From the NCBI GenBank assembly GCA_019856515.1, contig CP082230.1, positions 4,836,001 to 4,900,000 on the forward strand: a DNA stretch of 64,000 nt. Direction: 5' to 3'. This DNA comes from Prolixibacteraceae bacterium (GTDB taxonomy: Bacteria; Bacteroidota; Bacteroidia; Bacteroidales; Prolixibacteraceae). The notes beneath the pieces are model-generated. The model was not told the origin of the DNA, ran no database searches, and worked only from the letters and a program-made list of their open reading frames with translations. Position 1 is the first letter of the stretch. Each line of letters opens with the position of its first letter. Below, piece by piece: positions 55,057 through 64,000 of the stretch. Made by a program: the position numbers and the translations under genes.

Positions 55057-56964
55057 ATGAGTTTTGATACATTAGGATTACGCGAAGAGTTAGTGTTAGG
55101 GGTCAAAGAGTTAGGTTTTGAGAACCCTACACCAATTCAGTCTGAAGCGATCCCTTTATTGCTAGAGGAGCAGTCGGATTTTGTCGGATTGGCTCAAACG
55201 GGAACTGGGAAAACAGCAGCATTTGGTCTGCCATTATTGAATAGTATTGATTCTACTATTAGTGACACTCAGGGTGTCATAGTCTGTCCAACACGTGAAT
55301 TGTGCCTTCAAATCGAAAAAGATTTGAATAATTTTGCAAAGATGATGCCTTGGGTGCGTATCGTGTCTGTATATGGTGGGGCTAATATCGCATTGCAAAT
55401 CAAAGAGCTTAGAAGAGGAGCACATATTATTGTGGCTACTCCAGGGCGTTTTGTTGACCTTATTTCGAGAGGAAAGGCTCGTCTAGAGCAGGTTAAGGTT
55501 GCAGTGCTTGATGAGGCTGATGAGATGCTAAATATGGGCTTCAAGGCTGAATTAGATGCCATCTTAGAAGCAACCCCAGACCACAGATCTACTTGGTTGT
55601 TTTCTGCAACCATGCCAGCAGAGGTTAAAAGGATTTCAAAAGCTTACATGTCCAACCCGAAAGAGTTATCGGTTGGAGGAGTGAATGAAACTTCAAATAA
55701 TATTTCTCACGAATACTATGCTGTTCGTGAAAGAGATCGTTATGAAGCACTAAAACGAGTTATTGATTTTCAGCCAAATATCTATGGTGTTGTGTTCTGT
55801 CGCACTAGAATGGAGACACAAGAGATTGCTGATAAATTAATGAGAGATGGTTATAGTGCCGATTCATTACATGGTGATTTATCTCAAGCACAACGTGATG
55901 CTGTGATGAACTCATTTAGAAAGAAACGCATTCAAATGTTGGTTGCTACTGATGTAGCTGCTCGTGGAATTGACGTTTCAGATCTTACCCATGTAATTCA
56001 TTACAAATTACCAGATGATCCAGAAGTGTATACACACCGAAGTGGTCGTACTGGACGTGCGGGTAAAAAAGGTACTTCTATTGCCTTTATTACAAGCAAA
56101 GAACAACGTCGTATTCAAGATATTCAACGAACTGTAAAAGCTAAGTTTGAAGCAAAAGAGATACCTTCTATTGAAGATATTTGCCAAACTAAACTTTATT
56201 CTTTAGTTGATGACCTAAAAGATGTTACGGTTCATGATCAAGAGATTGATCAATATATTGAAAAGGTTTCGGATAAATTAGATGAGCTTTCAAGAGAAGA
56301 GTTAATCAAAAAGATTGTTTCTAAAGAGTTTAATCAATTCTTAGATTACTATCGTAATGCTCGTGATATCTCTTGTGATTTCAAACAACTGTCTAAGAGA
56401 TCAAGAGAAGATCGTAGTAGTCGTACTAGTCAGCCTACTAGGAGCGGAATGTCTCGATTCTTTATCAATGCAGGTCATCTTGATGGCTTGAACAAAGGTG
56501 CATTGGTTCGTATCATTTGTGAGTCAACAAATATGCGTGGTCACCTTATCGGTGCTATTGATATCAAATCGGCATACTCTTTCTTCGAGGTAGAAACTAG
56601 TTCTTCTGATCAAGTAGTGAACTCTTCATCTAACTTTGACTTTGAAGGAAAGAGTTTAAGAGTCGAGAAAGCCGAAGGTGGCGGTGGAAGTGATCGTCGC
56701 AGTGGCGGTGGAGATCGTCGTCGTAGTGGCGGTGGAGATCGTCGTCGTAGTGGCGGTGGAAGTGACCGTCGTAGTGGTGGAAGCGACCGTCGTGGTGGTG
56801 GAAGTGACCGTCGTAGTGGTGGAAGTTCTGATCGTCGCGGTGGTGATGGAGATCGTCGTAGTGGAAGTGGAAAATTTAATGGAGGAGATGATAATTTCCA
56901 CGATAATGGTGGTGGAAATCGCCGTTTTGGAAATAAAAGAAGAAGTTTTAAGAGAAGTAACTAA
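55057..56964 (+). CDS. DEAD-box RNA helicase with DbpA-like domain and Gly/Arg/Ser tail
   Basis: A 635-residue ATP-dependent RNA helicase of the CsdA/DeaD type. Motifs in order: the Q motif FENPTPIQSEAIP, motif I AQTGTGKT, Ia PTRELCLQ, Ib TPGR, II DEAD (VLDEADEMLNMGF), III SAT, IV VFCRTR, V TDVAARGID and VI HRSGRTGRAGKKG. A C-terminal RNA-binding domain of the DbpA type follows (FFINAGHLDGLNKGALVRII). The last ~90 residues are repeats of GGGDRRRS/GGSDRRSGG, an RGG-like RNA-binding tail. Such helicases act in ribosome assembly and cold adaptation. It is monocistronic with its own promoter and terminator. Confidence 0.95.
   Translation: MSFDTLGLREELVLGVKELGFENPTPIQSEAIPLLLEEQSDFVGLAQTGTGKTAAFGLPLLNSIDSTISDTQGVIVCPTRELCLQIEKDLNNFAKMMPWVRIVSVYGGANIALQIKELRRGAHIIVATPGRFVDLISRGKARLEQVKVAVLDEADEMLNMGFKAELDAILEATPDHRSTWLFSATMPAEVKRISKAYMSNPKELSVGGVNETSNNISHEYYAVRERDRYEALKRVIDFQPNIYGVVFCRTRMETQEIADKLMRDGYSADSLHGDLSQAQRDAVMNSFRKKRIQMLVATDVAARGIDVSDLTHVIHYKLPDDPEVYTHRSGRTGRAGKKGTSIAFITSKEQRRIQDIQRTVKAKFEAKEIPSIEDICQTKLYSLVDDLKDVTVHDQEIDQYIEKVSDKLDELSREELIKKIVSKEFNQFLDYYRNARDISCDFKQLSKRSREDRSSRTSQPTRSGMSRFFINAGHLDGLNKGALVRIICESTNMRGHLIGAIDIKSAYSFFEVETSSSDQVVNSSSNFDFEGKSLRVEKAEGGGGSDRRSGGGDRRRSGGGDRRRSGGGSDRRSGGSDRRGGGSDRRSGGSSDRRGGDGDRRSGSGKFNGGDDNFHDNGGGNRRFGNKRRSFKRSN
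56684..56880 (+). repeat. Tandem coding repeats in the helicase tail
   Basis: Short direct repeats of GGTGGAAGTGACCGTCGTAG and GATCGTCGTCGTAGTGGCGG encode the Gly/Arg/Ser tail. Copy number is likely to vary among strains through slippage, changing tail length but not frame when whole 3n-base units are gained or lost. Confidence 0.7.
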
Positions 56965-56989
56965 TCTTAAAAACTCCATTTACAATATT

Positions 56990-57025
56990 AAAAGCTACAA
57001 CACATTATGTGTTGTAGCTTTTTTT
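56990..57025 (+). terminator. Terminator of the DEAD-box helicase gene
   Basis: AAAAGCTACAACAC (56990-57003) pairs perfectly with 57009-57022 around a 5-nt loop and runs into TTTTTTT. The gap from here to 57441 is AT-rich with no gene or promoter that I can support. Confidence 0.9.
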
Positions 57026-57441
57026 ATATCCTCTCCTCTCATTGCTTCATTGAACCAAATTATATGGTAATACATACAATGGATGTAGTCCCTTTATCTT
57101 ACCTTTTTTATAAATGTCGTTGTCTATTTTATTTATGTGTCTACCCATATGGTCAAACACTATTTCAAGGCTTTATATCTTAACTGTATTGGTTTTCAGT
57201 GATGTCTAAAATCATCCAAAATATTCGCTTTTACCTCCCCTATATTGCGATCGAATTATGTTGCATTTATTCATCGCCTAATCTTGCTAAAAGTATTAAA
57301 ATGTGTAATTTAGATGTTATTAAAGAATAAAAATTATGTATCCATAAATAAAGTTGGCATATTTAAAGAATAATATGTACAACAGTAAAGGGGATAATGG
57401 TATTTAGGGTTTAAAATCACAAAACAAAATAATAACAGTCT

Positions 57442-59649
57442 ATGAAGTATCTTTTGCATTATATTGTACTCTTGTTGCTTTTAGTGGGGTGTGGCAAAAC
57501 TGGTAACAAAAGTAATGTAACAACAATTATTCCTAATCCAGTAAGATATGAAACAGCTTCAGGGAGCTTTAAGTTAAAACAGGGCCTTACGATTAAAAGT
57601 AATAGTGCATTAGTGCTATTGCAAGAGAAGGACTTGATTCATTTCTTTAAAAACTTTTGCGCTGTAGAGGTGAAGAAGGGAAAGTCGTTAGATGAGTCAG
57701 ACCTGAAGATCTATTACGATAAGAGGTTGGGTTTAGGAGAAGATGGTTATGCTTTAACCGTAACGAAAGAGAATATTATCGTTAAAGCAAGTAGTAAAGG
57801 AGGGGTAATATATGCCATTGAAAGCCTTATTCAGTTAACCAAAAAAGGAAAGGATGGCCAGTTCGATATTCCTTGCGTTGATATCACTGATAAGCCTATT
57901 TACCGAGATCGTATGCTACGCCTAGATGTCTCACAGCGTTTAATGCCCGTCGACGAAGTGAAGCGTATTATCGATTACATGACATTCATGAAACTAAATC
58001 GCTTGGTGTTAGTGATTGGCAAAGGAGATTACATGAGAGTCAATCTCTCGTCATATCCAAAATTAAGTGGGGACACAAAATCATTGTATAACCGTAATGA
58101 TGTGTCAAATATATTAAGCTATGCCCATCGAAAGAATGTAACTATCATTCCAGAAGTGGCACTGTTCGATAATAACTGTGCAGTCAAGAATCATTACCCT
58201 AAGTTTTGTGATGCTTCTAGTTATGGAGAGGTGGTAAACCATACAAATTTCGAGAAGAATTGCTATATGGATTTTCTAAATCCTACAGTGTCTACATTTG
58301 TTACCTCTGTAATAGGGGAAATTGCCACTATGTTCAAAGCAAAGTATGTTTGTATCGGTAATGTGACAGATTTATCGGTAGATAAACAATACAGTCAAGA
58401 TCTGAGTGCTGGTTCAAAATTAGATCGATTTACTGATCGTTATGGCAGAATGCAGTCTAAACTCATTAAAAGTGTTGACAAACAGTTCTTTGAAAAAGGA
58501 GTGGAGTTAGTCTTTGTGGATAATGGATGGAAGTATACCAATAGAAAGGGAGCTTTGACTATCGTGATGAGTTCCACCGCGATCTCTTATGTGAATTTAA
58601 ATAGAGGATTAAGAGTCATTGAGGCTCCCAACACTATCTATGATTTCGATCGCCCTCAGTCAATGAATAAGGTCTCTAAGACAACAAAGAACTTGACGAC
58701 ATTGAAGAAAGTCTATGAGTTTAATCCTGCGGTAGAAGGTGAGAATATCGATCGTAAAAACGTCTCTGGGGTATGTGCTATGATTGATGCAGCAAAATCA
58801 CCATCGTTGGATGTGATGACCTACAAGATGTTTCCAAGAATCCTTGCCGTTGCTGATAGAAGTTGGGGAGGAATTCGTAATGATGATTGGAAAAGCTTTT
58901 TGAGAGGTGTAAATAGAATAGAGGACGTTTTCAAGCTATATAACATCTCTTATGGAGAACCTTCATATATCGTACATGCATATAATAACTTTAATGAAGA
59001 AGGTCAGGTGGTATTGACTCTTTACAATGAGATCGGCGCACCAATCTACTATACTCTTGATGGTACTCTACCTTCTAAATCTTCGAAGGTTTATGATGGA
59101 CCGATGGTGATGTCGGATAAGTACTATGTAAATGCATGTTGCTTCCATTCTGATGGTTCGATATCAAAGGTGACCAAAAGACATTTTGTGAAGCATATGG
59201 GGATTCATAAATATGTATCAGTTAAGTATCCGTTCTCAAAATTAAAAACGAGTGGCGGAGGGATGCGTATCAGTGATGGATTTACTCAATATTTCCAGCG
59301 AATGGACCTTAATGATGTTGATTTAACTGTCGACCTAGGGCAAGAGTATCCTGTTACACGCATCGGAACAAACTGGATGGTCGACTTAAAGAAAGGTGCT
59401 TTTATGCCCTCTTCTGTAACCTATTATATCTCAAGAGATGGAAAAAATTTCTCTATGATTTATAAAGAGGTGTATGAGCAACAGCCAGACAATATGAAGA
59501 GAAGAATTGAGAATGTATCTTGTTTTCCGAATGGAAAAGAGGCAAGATATGTTCGTGTGCTTGCAAAGAACATCCGTATCATTCCTAAATGGCATAAAGA
59601 TATGGGTAAATTTGCATCATTATATGTTGATGAACTTGTGATTGAATAA
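57442..59649 (+). CDS. GH20-fold lipoprotein, probable inactive hexosaminidase homologue
   Basis: A 735-residue lipoprotein (lipobox LVGC, Cys17). Residues 27-150 match the GH20 N-terminal domain (IIPNPVRYE, GVIYAIESLIQL); 155-500 match the GH20 barrel in outline (RDRMLRLDVSQRLMPVDEVK, IIDYMTFMKLNRL, NVTIIPEV); then come a CHB_HEX-type domain (IYYTLDGTLPSK, about 530-585) and a C-terminal F5/8-type discoidin domain (DLTVDLGQEYPVTRIG to the end). Active GH20 enzymes have HLTDDQGWR, IPEIxxPGH and a GGDE pair; the corresponding places read LVIGKGDYMR, IPEVALFDN and IGNVTD (about 305-310). The catalytic Asp-Glu and substrate-contact residues are therefore absent. It probably binds amino-sugar glycans rather than cutting them. 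Alignment is by eye. Confidence 0.82.
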   Translation: MKYLLHYIVLLLLLVGCGKTGNKSNVTTIIPNPVRYETASGSFKLKQGLTIKSNSALVLLQEKDLIHFFKNFCAVEVKKGKSLDESDLKIYYDKRLGLGEDGYALTVTKENIIVKASSKGGVIYAIESLIQLTKKGKDGQFDIPCVDITDKPIYRDRMLRLDVSQRLMPVDEVKRIIDYMTFMKLNRLVLVIGKGDYMRVNLSSYPKLSGDTKSLYNRNDVSNILSYAHRKNVTIIPEVALFDNNCAVKNHYPKFCDASSYGEVVNHTNFEKNCYMDFLNPTVSTFVTSVIGEIATMFKAKYVCIGNVTDLSVDKQYSQDLSAGSKLDRFTDRYGRMQSKLIKSVDKQFFEKGVELVFVDNGWKYTNRKGALTIVMSSTAISYVNLNRGLRVIEAPNTIYDFDRPQSMNKVSKTTKNLTTLKKVYEFNPAVEGENIDRKNVSGVCAMIDAAKSPSLDVMTYKMFPRILAVADRSWGGIRNDDWKSFLRGVNRIEDVFKLYNISYGEPSYIVHAYNNFNEEGQVVLTLYNEIGAPIYYTLDGTLPSKSSKVYDGPMVMSDKYYVNACCFHSDGSISKVTKRHFVKHMGIHKYVSVKYPFSKLKTSGGGMRISDGFTQYFQRMDLNDVDLTVDLGQEYPVTRIGTNWMVDLKKGAFMPSSVTYYISRDGKNFSMIYKEVYEQQPDNMKRRIENVSCFPNGKEARYVRVLAKNIRIIPKWHKDMGKFASLYVDELVIE

Positions 59650-59666
59650 GTTTACTTTGGACAAAT

Positions 59667-59699
59667 AAAAAAAGGAGTTGTGTTATCAACTCCTTTTTT
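59667..59699. terminator. Bidirectional terminator between the GH20-fold gene and ung
   Basis: AAAAAAAGGAGTTG pairs with CAACTCCTTTTTT around a 6-7 nt loop. Confidence 0.88.
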
Positions 59700-59775
59700 A
59701 TGATTTGAATTTGCATCTTCCGACTGGATTGTCTCTGTCATGCCAGTCCAATATACCATAACTATGCAGTGGGTG

Positions 59776-60438
59776 TTACCACTGAATTGGAGTAATCCCT
59801 TTGCTCTTAAGATAACTGTTGGTGTCTGAGAATGGTTTGGTCTCAAAAAATCCCCTATGTGCCGACAGTGGGCTTGGATGGACTGATTGAAGAATAAGGT
59901 GTTTGTTTTGGTCAATCAACACTTGCTTCTTCTGTGCATAGGCTCCCCATAAAATAAACACCACATTCTCTTGCTTCTCTGAAATCGTCTTTATTACAGT
60001 ATCTGTAAATGTCTCCCACCCTTTTTTCTGATGTGATCCTGCCTTACTGGCTTCAACAGTGAGTGTGGCATTAAGAAGAAAGACCCCTTGTTCTGCCCAC
60101 GCAGTGAGGTTACCATTGGTCGTATATGGAACATTAACATCCAACTCTCTTACCTTAAATATATTTCGTAAAGATGGAGGCAATGCTATCCCCTCATTGA
60201 CTGAAAAACAGAGACCGTGGGCTTGATTGGCACCATGATAAGGGTCTTGTCCAAGAATAACCACCTTAACCTGTGTAAGTGGTGTCAGATGAAAGGCCTC
60301 AAAGACATGCTTTGCTGGAGGATAGATTGTCTTAGTGCGATACGCCTCTTTTACAAAATCAGTTAACGTCTTGAAATACGGTTGGGCAAACTCACTCTTA
60401 AGTGCCTCTTTCCAGCTAGTTTCTATTTTTACATCCAT
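59776..60438 (-). CDS. ung: Uracil-DNA glycosylase
   Basis: Base-excision repair enzyme that removes uracil from DNA. From the ATG at 60438 (MDVKIETSWK) it has 220 residues; the longer reading would add a hydrophobic 22-residue extension that overlaps the upstream gene. The water-activating motif GQDPYHG is at 63-69 (Asp65), followed by GLCFSV, the VFLLNATLTVE stretch, LWGAYAQKK, and the DNA-intercalation motif HPSPLSAHRGFF near the C-terminus. It starts 27 bases after the stop of the preceding minus-strand gene and is probably co-transcribed with it. Confidence 0.96.
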   Translation of the reverse strand: MDVKIETSWKEALKSEFAQPYFKTLTDFVKEAYRTKTIYPPAKHVFEAFHLTPLTQVKVVILGQDPYHGANQAHGLCFSVNEGIALPPSLRNIFKVRELDVNVPYTTNGNLTAWAEQGVFLLNATLTVEASKAGSHQKKGWETFTDTVIKTISEKQENVVFILWGAYAQKKQVLIDQNKHLILQSVHPSPLSAHRGFFETKPFSDTNSYLKSKGITPIQW

Positions 60439-60464
60439 AGTATTGTCTGTTGATCTCCAAAGAA

Positions 60465-61067
60465 TTATGATCTTGAATATTTTATATAAGAGAGATAAGC
60501 CCATTGATACTGCTCTTGTGACGAGAGTTTTCTTCTCTTTTTAAGCTCTATCTTACTCTTCTGAACTAAAGCACTATGGCTATTTTCTTTTGAAAAAGTC
60601 ATGGTTACTCCAGTCGATATATAGTTGTTGTCAAAAGGAATGAGTCTAGTATAGATGATAAGACCAATGGCATTCGAATGTGATAAGTTGATGTCAACCA
60701 AAGAGAGCTCTTCTCTATCAGCGTGAATCAAATCCTTCAAATGAACCTCATTGGTCTCCCTGCTACAACCAACAACTTCGTATAAAGAGTGAATACTTTG
60801 CTCCATCAAACTTGCCAAAGTCAATCCGCTCTCTTCTCTATATTGGCCTATTTGTGAGCCTTTGGCCGTGAGGGATTCATAGAAACAATACTCGAAGAAG
60901 ATCATCTTGTCTTCATCCTCCTTGTAACACAATTGATTTTTGTGCCATACCCCCAATCTAGTTGCGGCACCAATGATTTGTTCCGAACTTAGACGATTCC
61001 AATCAAATGCTTTTTGAAATACCTGTTGCATCTCTTGTCGAATCTCTTGATAACGATTCCCATCCAT
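60465..61067 (-). CDS. Conserved-looking cytoplasmic protein upstream of ung, function unknown
   Basis: A 200-residue protein of no recognised family. It has a helical N-terminus (YQEIRQEMQQVFQKAFDWNR) and then a mixed alpha/beta region (DEDKMIFFEYCFYESLTAKG, NAIGLIIYTRLIPFDNNYIS). There is no signal peptide or TM segment. It is the first gene of a pair with ung, so a role in nucleic-acid maintenance is possible but unsupported by any motif. Confidence 0.75.
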   Translation of the reverse strand: MDGNRYQEIRQEMQQVFQKAFDWNRLSSEQIIGAATRLGVWHKNQLCYKEDEDKMIFFEYCFYESLTAKGSQIGQYREESGLTLASLMEQSIHSLYEVVGCSRETNEVHLKDLIHADREELSLVDINLSHSNAIGLIIYTRLIPFDNNYISTGVTMTFSKENSHSALVQKSKIELKKRRKLSSQEQYQWAYLSYIKYSRS

Positions 61068-61431
61068 AATATGTGGCTATATGCTTTTATTATTTGCTCT
61101 TCTCGAAGAGGCAAAAATACGATTTTTATCAATCAAATACGCTGACTATAGAGGCGATACTTCATCTCATTAATGGATCTAAATATTTCACACCTCTTTT
61201 CTTTGAAATATTTACCAAAGTCATATTGTAGTTGTCGAATTGAAGATATTTCATCTAAAAGTATATTTTTAACATTGCCGTGAGCCATAACATAAAGGCT
61301 TTTTGTGTATGTTTGCGTGTTCTTCAAAAGAAGGCTTTGTTAGAGCGAGACTTCACATATAAGCTTTGCTCAAGTTTATTGTTTATAGGTGCAAAAGGAC
61401 TACTTATAGCACTCGGTTAAGTTTTTTGATA

Positions 61432-63330
61432 ATGAGAAAGTGGAGTATTGAAGATTCTCTGGAATTGTACAACATGCAAGGGTGGGGAATCAACTATTTT
61501 TCAATTAATGAAAAAGGTAATGTACAGGTGACGCCATCAAGAGATGGGAGGGCGATCGATTTAAAAGGTCTATTAGACGAACTACAGCTCCGTGATGTTG
61601 CTACTCCTGTTTTATTGCGATTCCCAGACATTCTGGATAGTCGTATTGAAGAGATGTATAAATGCTTTAAAAGAGCATCACTGGACAATGATTATAAGGC
61701 AAAAGCTTATACCATCTTCCCTATTAAGGTGAATCAGATGCAGCCTGTGGTCGAAGAGTTGGTTTCCCATGGGAAGAAATTTAATATCGGACTGGAAGCG
61801 GGATCAAAACCTGAGCTTCATGCTGTGATCGCAAACAACACCGATCCCAACTCTCTTATCGTATGTAATGGCTACAAAGATGAAGACTATATAGAGTTAG
61901 CGCTGTTGGCGCAGAAGATGGGACGACGTATATTTCTTGTGGTCGAGAAACTCAACGAACTTTGTCTGATAGCAGAGATCTCCGAAAGATTAAAGGTGCG
62001 CCCAAATATTGGAATTCGTATCAAACTTTCTAGTGCTGGAAGTGGTAAATGGGAAGGCTCAGGAGGCGACTCTAGTAAGTTCGGACTGAATGCAAGCGAA
62101 CTGTTAGATGCCGTGACTTTTCTTGAAAACAATGGACTTCATGACTGTCTAAAGTTGGTCCATTTCCATATCGGTAGCCAAGTCAATAAAATACGACGAA
62201 TTAAGATCGCATTAAAAGAGGCTGCCCAATTCTATGTTCAGCTGCAAAAGATGGGAATCCCTGTCGAGTTTGTGGATATTGGTGGTGGACTAGGGGTCGA
62301 CTACGATGGAACACGTTCATCAAATTCTGATAGTAGTGTGAACTACAGCATTCAGGAGTATGTGAACGATGCCGTCTATGCCATGGTCGATGCGAGTAAC
62401 AAAAACGGACTGCCTCATCCAAACATCATCACCGAATCCGGGCGTTCCTTAACAGCCCACCACTCTGTTTTGGTGTTCGAAGTGATGGAATCCACCTCAC
62501 AGCCTCGTTGGGATCATGAGATGCATATCGATGATCAAATGCACGACAATGTGAAGGATCTATATAGTATTTTGAAAGGGTTATCTCAACCCCATCTTTT
62601 GGAGGATTGGCACGATGCCCTTCAGCTAAGAGAGGAGTCGCTCAACCTGTTTAGTATTGGACTGCTCGATATAAAAGGGCGTGCGATGATGGAGCGACTA
62701 TTCTGGACAATTGCGAGAGAGGTCGAGAAGATGTCGAAACGTCTCAAACATATACCTCATGAACTAGAGCGACTACCACAGCTATTAGCCGATAAGTATT
62801 TCTGTAACTTCTCGCTGTTTCAATCGCTTCCCGACTCTTGGGCTATCGACCAACTGTTTCCAATAGTTCCTATTCAGAACCATTTGGAGGAGCCGTCAAA
62901 CTATGCAACCATACAGGATATCACATGTGATTCTGATGGGAAGATCGACAACTTTATTGTGACCACGAACTCTTCACAAACATTGCCTGTACATCGTCTG
63001 AAAGAGGGCGAGAACTACTATATTGGGGTCTTCCTTGTTGGGGCCTATCAAGAGATATTAGGGGATCTACACAATCTCTTTGGCGATACCAACGCGGTAC
63101 ATGTCTCTCTGGGTGACGAAGGGTACTCTATTGATCAGATCATCGATGGCGAAACCGTTGCCGAAGTGTTAGACTATGTACAGTATAATCCCAAGAAGCT
63201 TGTGAGAGCCGTAGAGACTTGGGTTACTGCCTCCGTAAAAGAGGGGAAGATTACAGCCAAAGAGGGGCGCGAATTTCTAGCAAACTATCGCTCTGGATTA
63301 TATGGCTACACCTATCTAGAGAAAGAGTAG
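61432..63330 (+). CDS. speA: Biosynthetic arginine decarboxylase
   Basis: PLP-dependent enzyme converting arginine to agmatine for polyamine synthesis. From the ATG at 61432 it has 632 residues, the normal length: it starts MRKWSIEDSLELYNMQGWG; the PLP lysine is in IFPIKVNQM; GLEAGSKPEL, KLVHFHIGSQVNKI and the Gly-rich VDIGGGLGVDYDG phosphate-binding loop follow, then ESGRSLTAHHSVLVFEV, and the C-terminal LGDEGYSIDQIIDGETVAEV. An upstream in-frame start at 61366 would add 22 residues without family support. It is a single gene, closed by the hairpin at 63388-63420. Confidence 0.96.
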   Translation: MRKWSIEDSLELYNMQGWGINYFSINEKGNVQVTPSRDGRAIDLKGLLDELQLRDVATPVLLRFPDILDSRIEEMYKCFKRASLDNDYKAKAYTIFPIKVNQMQPVVEELVSHGKKFNIGLEAGSKPELHAVIANNTDPNSLIVCNGYKDEDYIELALLAQKMGRRIFLVVEKLNELCLIAEISERLKVRPNIGIRIKLSSAGSGKWEGSGGDSSKFGLNASELLDAVTFLENNGLHDCLKLVHFHIGSQVNKIRRIKIALKEAAQFYVQLQKMGIPVEFVDIGGGLGVDYDGTRSSNSDSSVNYSIQEYVNDAVYAMVDASNKNGLPHPNIITESGRSLTAHHSVLVFEVMESTSQPRWDHEMHIDDQMHDNVKDLYSILKGLSQPHLLEDWHDALQLREESLNLFSIGLLDIKGRAMMERLFWTIAREVEKMSKRLKHIPHELERLPQLLADKYFCNFSLFQSLPDSWAIDQLFPIVPIQNHLEEPSNYATIQDITCDSDGKIDNFIVTTNSSQTLPVHRLKEGENYYIGVFLVGAYQEILGDLHNLFGDTNAVHVSLGDEGYSIDQIIDGETVAEVLDYVQYNPKKLVRAVETWVTASVKEGKITAKEGREFLANYRSGLYGYTYLEKE

Positions 63331-63387
63331 TGTTTTGAGTCTTTAACCTCACAACATGATTTAATGTAGTGGAAAAGAATAGATAGC

Positions 63388-63420
63388 AGTAGTAGCGAAA
63401 ACGATTATTTCGCTACTACT
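63388..63420. terminator. Bidirectional terminator between speA and the last gene
   Basis: AGTAGTAGCGAAA (63388-63400) pairs perfectly with TTTCGCTACTACT (63408-63420) around ACGATTA. Confidence 0.8.
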
Positions 63421-63459
63421 ATGCCTATCAATATCACTTCTAATTCTATGTAATCCTTG

Positions 63460-64000
63460 TTAGGTTAACATGATCTCAGGTAAGAGTTGACTATAATTTT
63501 TTACTCGATTCTTAAGTTCTATGAGTGTTTTAAATCCATGAAACTGATCCAGTATTGATTGTTCTTTTTCTTGTGCAAATGGGCTATACTCTTTTAGAAC
63601 TAAATTATCCTCTGATTGCGTTAAGGTCATCAGATAAGTACGATGACCTTTATTCTTCTCAAGAATATCAATAAGCTCTTCTCCATGATGGTGGTAGGAG
63701 ATGATCGTATTTCCCATCCCTTTATTATCTTCAGGATAAATTTCAAATATATTTGAATCAATACCATAATCTTGCAGTAGCACACCATTAGGTTCTATTT
63801 GATCTAATCCATGACCCACTCGTAATATATCATCGTTTCTAAGTCCAGTACATAACTGACCAAGTATCCGCTTTAGATCCATTCTTGTTAGTCCATGTGA
63901 TTCATTGACAAAAACAACCTGGTTGTGAATGACACATAGCATATTCTCCCACTCTTTTCCATTGTACCGTTGTAATATAAATCCATCTTGAATCCTTTCG
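63460..64000 (-). CDS. Protein of unknown function (N-terminus outside the window)
   Basis: The minus-strand frame is open to the window edge (ERIQDGFILQRYNGKEWENM before the first internal Met at 63942), so about 180 C-terminal residues are visible. Segments include CVIHNQVVFVNESHGLTRMD, NTIISYHHHGEELIDILEKN and DQFHGFKTLIELKNRVKNY. It appears cytoplasmic, with no TM segment in the visible part. No family is recognised. Confidence 0.7.
   Translation of the reverse strand, partial: ERIQDGFILQRYNGKEWENMLCVIHNQVVFVNESHGLTRMDLKRILGQLCTGLRNDDILRVGHGLDQIEPNGVLLQDYGIDSNIFEIYPEDNKGMGNTIISYHHHGEELIDILEKNKGHRTYLMTLTQSEDNLVLKEYSPFAQEKEQSILDQFHGFKTLIELKNRVKNYSQLLPEIMLT

Noticed and set aside
56656..57070. 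Val- or Thr-rich ORFs on both strands across the helicase tail
   Set aside because: They are alternate-frame readings of the Gly/Arg/Ser coding repeats.
1..64000. Replication origin, tRNA or rRNA genes
   Set aside because: I scanned for T-loop-like GGTTCRA motifs, rRNA-like GC-rich blocks and dnaA-type boxes and saw none that I could support by eye.

Overview
The window is from a low-GC member of the Bacteroidota, most likely a marine Marinilabiliales/Prolixibacteraceae-type anaerobe or facultative anaerobe; the order and family are inference. Supporting this are several promoters with the Bacteroidota form TTG-N18..20-TAnnTTTG, a FeoA-FeoB fusion, a BspA-type leucine-rich-repeat protein with a type IX secretion C-terminus, SPOR and WG-repeat envelope proteins, a periplasmic-propeller regulator, and glycan genes (GH29 fucosidase, GH20-like lipoprotein). 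No rRNA, tRNA or CRISPR array was recognised.

Layout. 1-5 kb: a GH29 alpha-L-fucosidase cut by the window edge, a feoAB ferrous-iron transporter, and a convergent ECF sigma factor/membrane protein pair. 5.0-7.4 kb: a gene-free tract of long nested palindromes in three tandem copies (R1), followed by one copy of a second hairpin module (R2). 7.4-17.5 kb: an accessory defence-type island with a frameshifted Cys-rich mini-gene; an abiH gene split by an IS66-family element with a perfect 8-bp target duplication; scraps of a type IIG enzyme and of hsdS; a coiled-coil two-TM protein; a TIR-like protein; an intact hsdR without hsdM or hsdS; and a YgjP-like metallopeptidase. 17.5-18.5 kb: three more R2 copies, so the island is bracketed by direct copies of the same repeat family.

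18.6-38.3 kb is mostly ordinary chromosome: a small membrane protein, aconitase, a membrane-spanning propeller/LuxR regulator, pRiA4b-type ORF plus miaA, a convergent ohrR/gpx peroxide pair, pheT, a DMT transporter with an XRE-S24 regulator, an AraC regulator, a ferredoxin, a short alkylsulfatase-like hydrolase, nfeD-floA, and a TPR-SPOR protein. 38.5-46 kb is an insertion-sequence graveyard: an IS4-family element (8-bp duplication) inside an IS481 remnant, an IS3 element whose transposase carries a TGG-to-TGA stop inside an IS4-like remnant, plus small decayed ORFs around a WG-repeat lipoprotein.

46-64 kb returns to housekeeping and envelope genes: an LRR/T9SS protein, a Gfo/Idh/MocA oxidoreductase with pdxB, gnd, a small membrane protein and elbB, a PafA-fold protein, CYTH, a DEAD-box helicase, a GH20-fold lipoprotein, ung, speA and a partial unknown gene. 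Two of these, the PafA-fold and the GH20-fold proteins, have lost essentially all catalytic residues I can align by eye and look like secreted pseudoenzymes. The strongest leads are the repeat-bracketed defence island with its coiled-coil/TIR pair, the nested-palindrome repeat family itself, and the two pseudoenzymes.
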